This document shows, in pieces, positions 7,249 through 8,124 of a stretch of 8,124 nt of DNA. The DNA is from JBLHGN01 sp047616325 (GTDB taxonomy: Bacteria > Pseudomonadota > Gammaproteobacteria > Pseudomonadales > Cellvibrionaceae). The notes under the pieces were generated by a model. The model worked only from the letters and a program-made list of their open reading frames with translations. It ran no database searches and was not told where the DNA came from. The DNA lies in contig JBLHGN010000159.1 in NCBI GenBank assembly GCA_047616325.1, positions 1 to 8,124 on the forward strand, in the 5' to 3' direction. Every line of letters starts with the position of its first letter. Position 1 is the first letter of the stretch. The translations under genes were made by a program, and so were the position numbers.

Positions 7249-7277
7249 AGTATCGCAATACGCCACTCAAAAGACAA
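7249..7277 (-). promoter_or_regulatory. Possible sigma-70 promoter for the leftward small gene
   Basis: On the minus strand TTGTCT (7272-7277) and GATACT (7249-7254) are separated by exactly 17 bases, each matching four of six consensus positions. It lies about 32 bases before the ATG at 7216, a sensible distance. It fills most of the gap to the nudF start, so nudF would need an overlapping promoter, for which I see only weak candidates. Matches of this quality also occur by chance. Confidence 0.3.
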
Positions 7278-7282
7278 AAACT

Positions 7283-7900
7283 ATGCCCAGTCAAAAACCA
7301 AAATTTACCATCAGCGATGTCGAAGTGAGCCGTGATGAGGTGGTGTTTGACGGTTTTTTTAAAATGCACAAGCTTAGTCTCAAGCATCGTTTGTTCGGCG
7401 GAGGTTGGAGCGAACAAATAAATAGGGAGCTATTCCATCGTGGCGAGGCTTCGGCCGCGGTGTTGTACGACCCCGTGCACGATACTATTGGCCTCATCGA
7501 GCAGTTTAGGGTGGGCGCTCTGGACTCTGAATATAGCCCTTGGTGCCTGGAGGTGGTGGCGGGTATGCTAGAGCGGGGCGAGTCGCCGGACGGGCTAATG
7601 CGGCGCGAACTTTTTGAAGAGGCAGGTATAAAAGAAGCAGAGCTTATTCACATAAGTAGTTACTACTCTACTCCAGGCGGTTGCAGTGAAAAAATTCATC
7701 TCTATTGCGCCGTCTGCGATCTCAGCAACAGCGGCGGTTTGCACGGTTTACAGGAAGAACACGAAGATATCTTGCTGCACATATTTGCAGCAGAAGAGGT
7801 ATTTACTGTTATGCTGAAAAGTAGAATGAACAATGCAGCAACCCTGTTAGGTTTGCAGTGGTTGCAGTTAAATAGGGCGTCTCTGCGCAAATCAATTTGA
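7283..7900 (+). CDS. nudF: ADP-ribose pyrophosphatase (Nudix hydrolase)
   Basis: This 205-residue enzyme hydrolyses ADP-ribose to AMP and ribose 5-phosphate in the cytoplasm, using divalent metal ions. The Nudix box is perfect at residues 94-116 (GX5EX7REUXEEXGU: Gly94, Glu100, Arg108, Glu109, Glu112, Glu113, Gly115, Ile116). A proline in TPGGCSE (Pro131, about 16 residues past the box) is the feature that marks ADP-ribose hydrolases within the superfamily. The loop EEHEDI (158-163) matches the ENEDI segment of E. coli NudF, which supplies a catalytic glutamate. NNAATLLGLQWLQLN near the end matches NAASVIALQWLQLH. I chose the ATG at 7283 because it leaves 11 residues before DVEVSRDEVVFDGFF, close to the E. 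coli protein (209 residues). An in-frame GTG at 7220 would add 21 residues that look unlike the family, although neither start has a strong Shine-Dalgarno site. The DUF1249 gene follows after 63 bases, as in the E. coli operon. Confidence 0.93.
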   Translation: MPSQKPKFTISDVEVSRDEVVFDGFFKMHKLSLKHRLFGGGWSEQINRELFHRGEASAAVLYDPVHDTIGLIEQFRVGALDSEYSPWCLEVVAGMLERGESPDGLMRRELFEEAGIKEAELIHISSYYSTPGGCSEKIHLYCAVCDLSNSGGLHGLQEEHEDILLHIFAAEEVFTVMLKSRMNNAATLLGLQWLQLNRASLRKSI

Positions 7901-7963
7901 TTGTAAGGGGGTTGTATATTGAAGGCGGGTTGCCGATAACAGCTTGGGAATAATAGGTGAGCA

Positions 7964-8124
7964 ATGATTAGTCATGACCTATCACTAAAACGCAAACGTT
8001 CGGTAAACTTGAGCGCCCACCACTCCGTGTGCGAGTTTAACTTTCACCAGCTGCTGAGATTGTTGCCGGGCTTGCGAGACGGCGTTCAGGCGTGGTCCTT
8101 TGCCGCCGGTCGAGAGGCACCACT
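7964..8124 (+). CDS. yqiB: DUF1249 (YqiB-type) protein, 5' part only
   Basis: The first 53 codons are present and the window edge cuts the frame. An AGG in AGGTGA (7955-7960) sits 6 bases before the ATG, and an in-frame stop just upstream makes this the first possible start. The segment VCEFNFHQLLRLLPGL (residues 22-37) matches LCEMNFSQLRRLLP in E. coli YqiB, with the conserved Cys, Glu, Asn and the LLP end. It follows nudF on the same strand, the order seen in E. coli, where cpdA (cyclic AMP phosphodiesterase) comes next. The molecular function of DUF1249 is unknown to me. The short length limits certainty, but motif and position agree. Confidence 0.78.
   Translation, partial: MISHDLSLKRKRSVNLSAHHSVCEFNFHQLLRLLPGLRDGVQAWSFAAGREAP

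Noticed and set aside
7220..7282. GTG start for nudF adding 21 residues.
   Set aside because: The extra residues do not resemble the family and the ATG at 7283 gives the expected length before the conserved DVEV segment; not fully excluded.
7217..7417. N-terminal extension of the leftward small gene up to 7417.
   Set aside because: It runs antisense through the conserved start of nudF; the start at 7216 gives a clean domain start.

Overview
The window looks like chromosomal DNA of a gammaproteobacterium, probably a marine one (a Cellvibrionales-type lineage is my guess from gene style, not something the sequence proves). The main clue is the frame of the window. A TolC-type outer membrane channel is transcribed leftward, and nudF followed by the start of a DUF1249 (YqiB-type) gene is transcribed rightward. 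In Escherichia coli, tolC and the nudF-yqiB-cpdA-yqiA-parE run are adjacent and divergent, so the same backbone is recognisable here with about 5 kb of extra genes between its two halves.

Layout: bases 1-277 are a non-coding left flank with a convincing rho-independent terminator (216-246, minus strand) for tolC. tolC occupies 278-1693 (-). Behind its start, on the same strand, lies a 142-codon orphan gene of low-complexity, polar composition (1790-2218). A 475-base intergenic region (2219-2693) separates these leftward genes from a rightward two-gene redox operon. It contains a 9-bp inverted repeat and, directly at the ribosome binding site, a 12-bp perfect palindrome. The operon encodes a cytoplasmic molybdenum (bis-MGD) oxidoreductase of the NasA/NarB/NapA branch (2694-4877). 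Next comes a single polypeptide fusing a four-cluster DmsB-type iron-sulfur protein to an eight-helix DmsC-type membrane anchor (4910-6760). A terminator whose loop contains the stop codon closes the operon (6749-6778). A small conserved-looking gene of unknown function follows on the minus strand (6785-7216), then nudF (7283-7900, +) and the first 53 codons of the DUF1249 gene, cut by the window edge at 8124.

How the parts work together: the two redox genes form a complete catalytic, electron-transfer and membrane module. Electrons would pass between the membrane quinone pool and the molybdenum site via the DmsC part and four [4Fe-4S] clusters, then the [4Fe-4S] cluster of the catalytic subunit. 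The catalytic subunit has no Tat signal, so the active site should face the cytoplasm. The catalytic half resembles assimilatory nitrate reductases, while the membrane half resembles respiratory DMSO reductases. This combination is the most interesting thing in the window. Its substrate cannot be fixed from sequence alone; nitrate is the leading guess. No nitrate transporter, nitrite reductase, regulator or dedicated chaperone lies in the window. tolC, nudF and the DUF1249 gene are housekeeping genes with no evident functional tie to this module.
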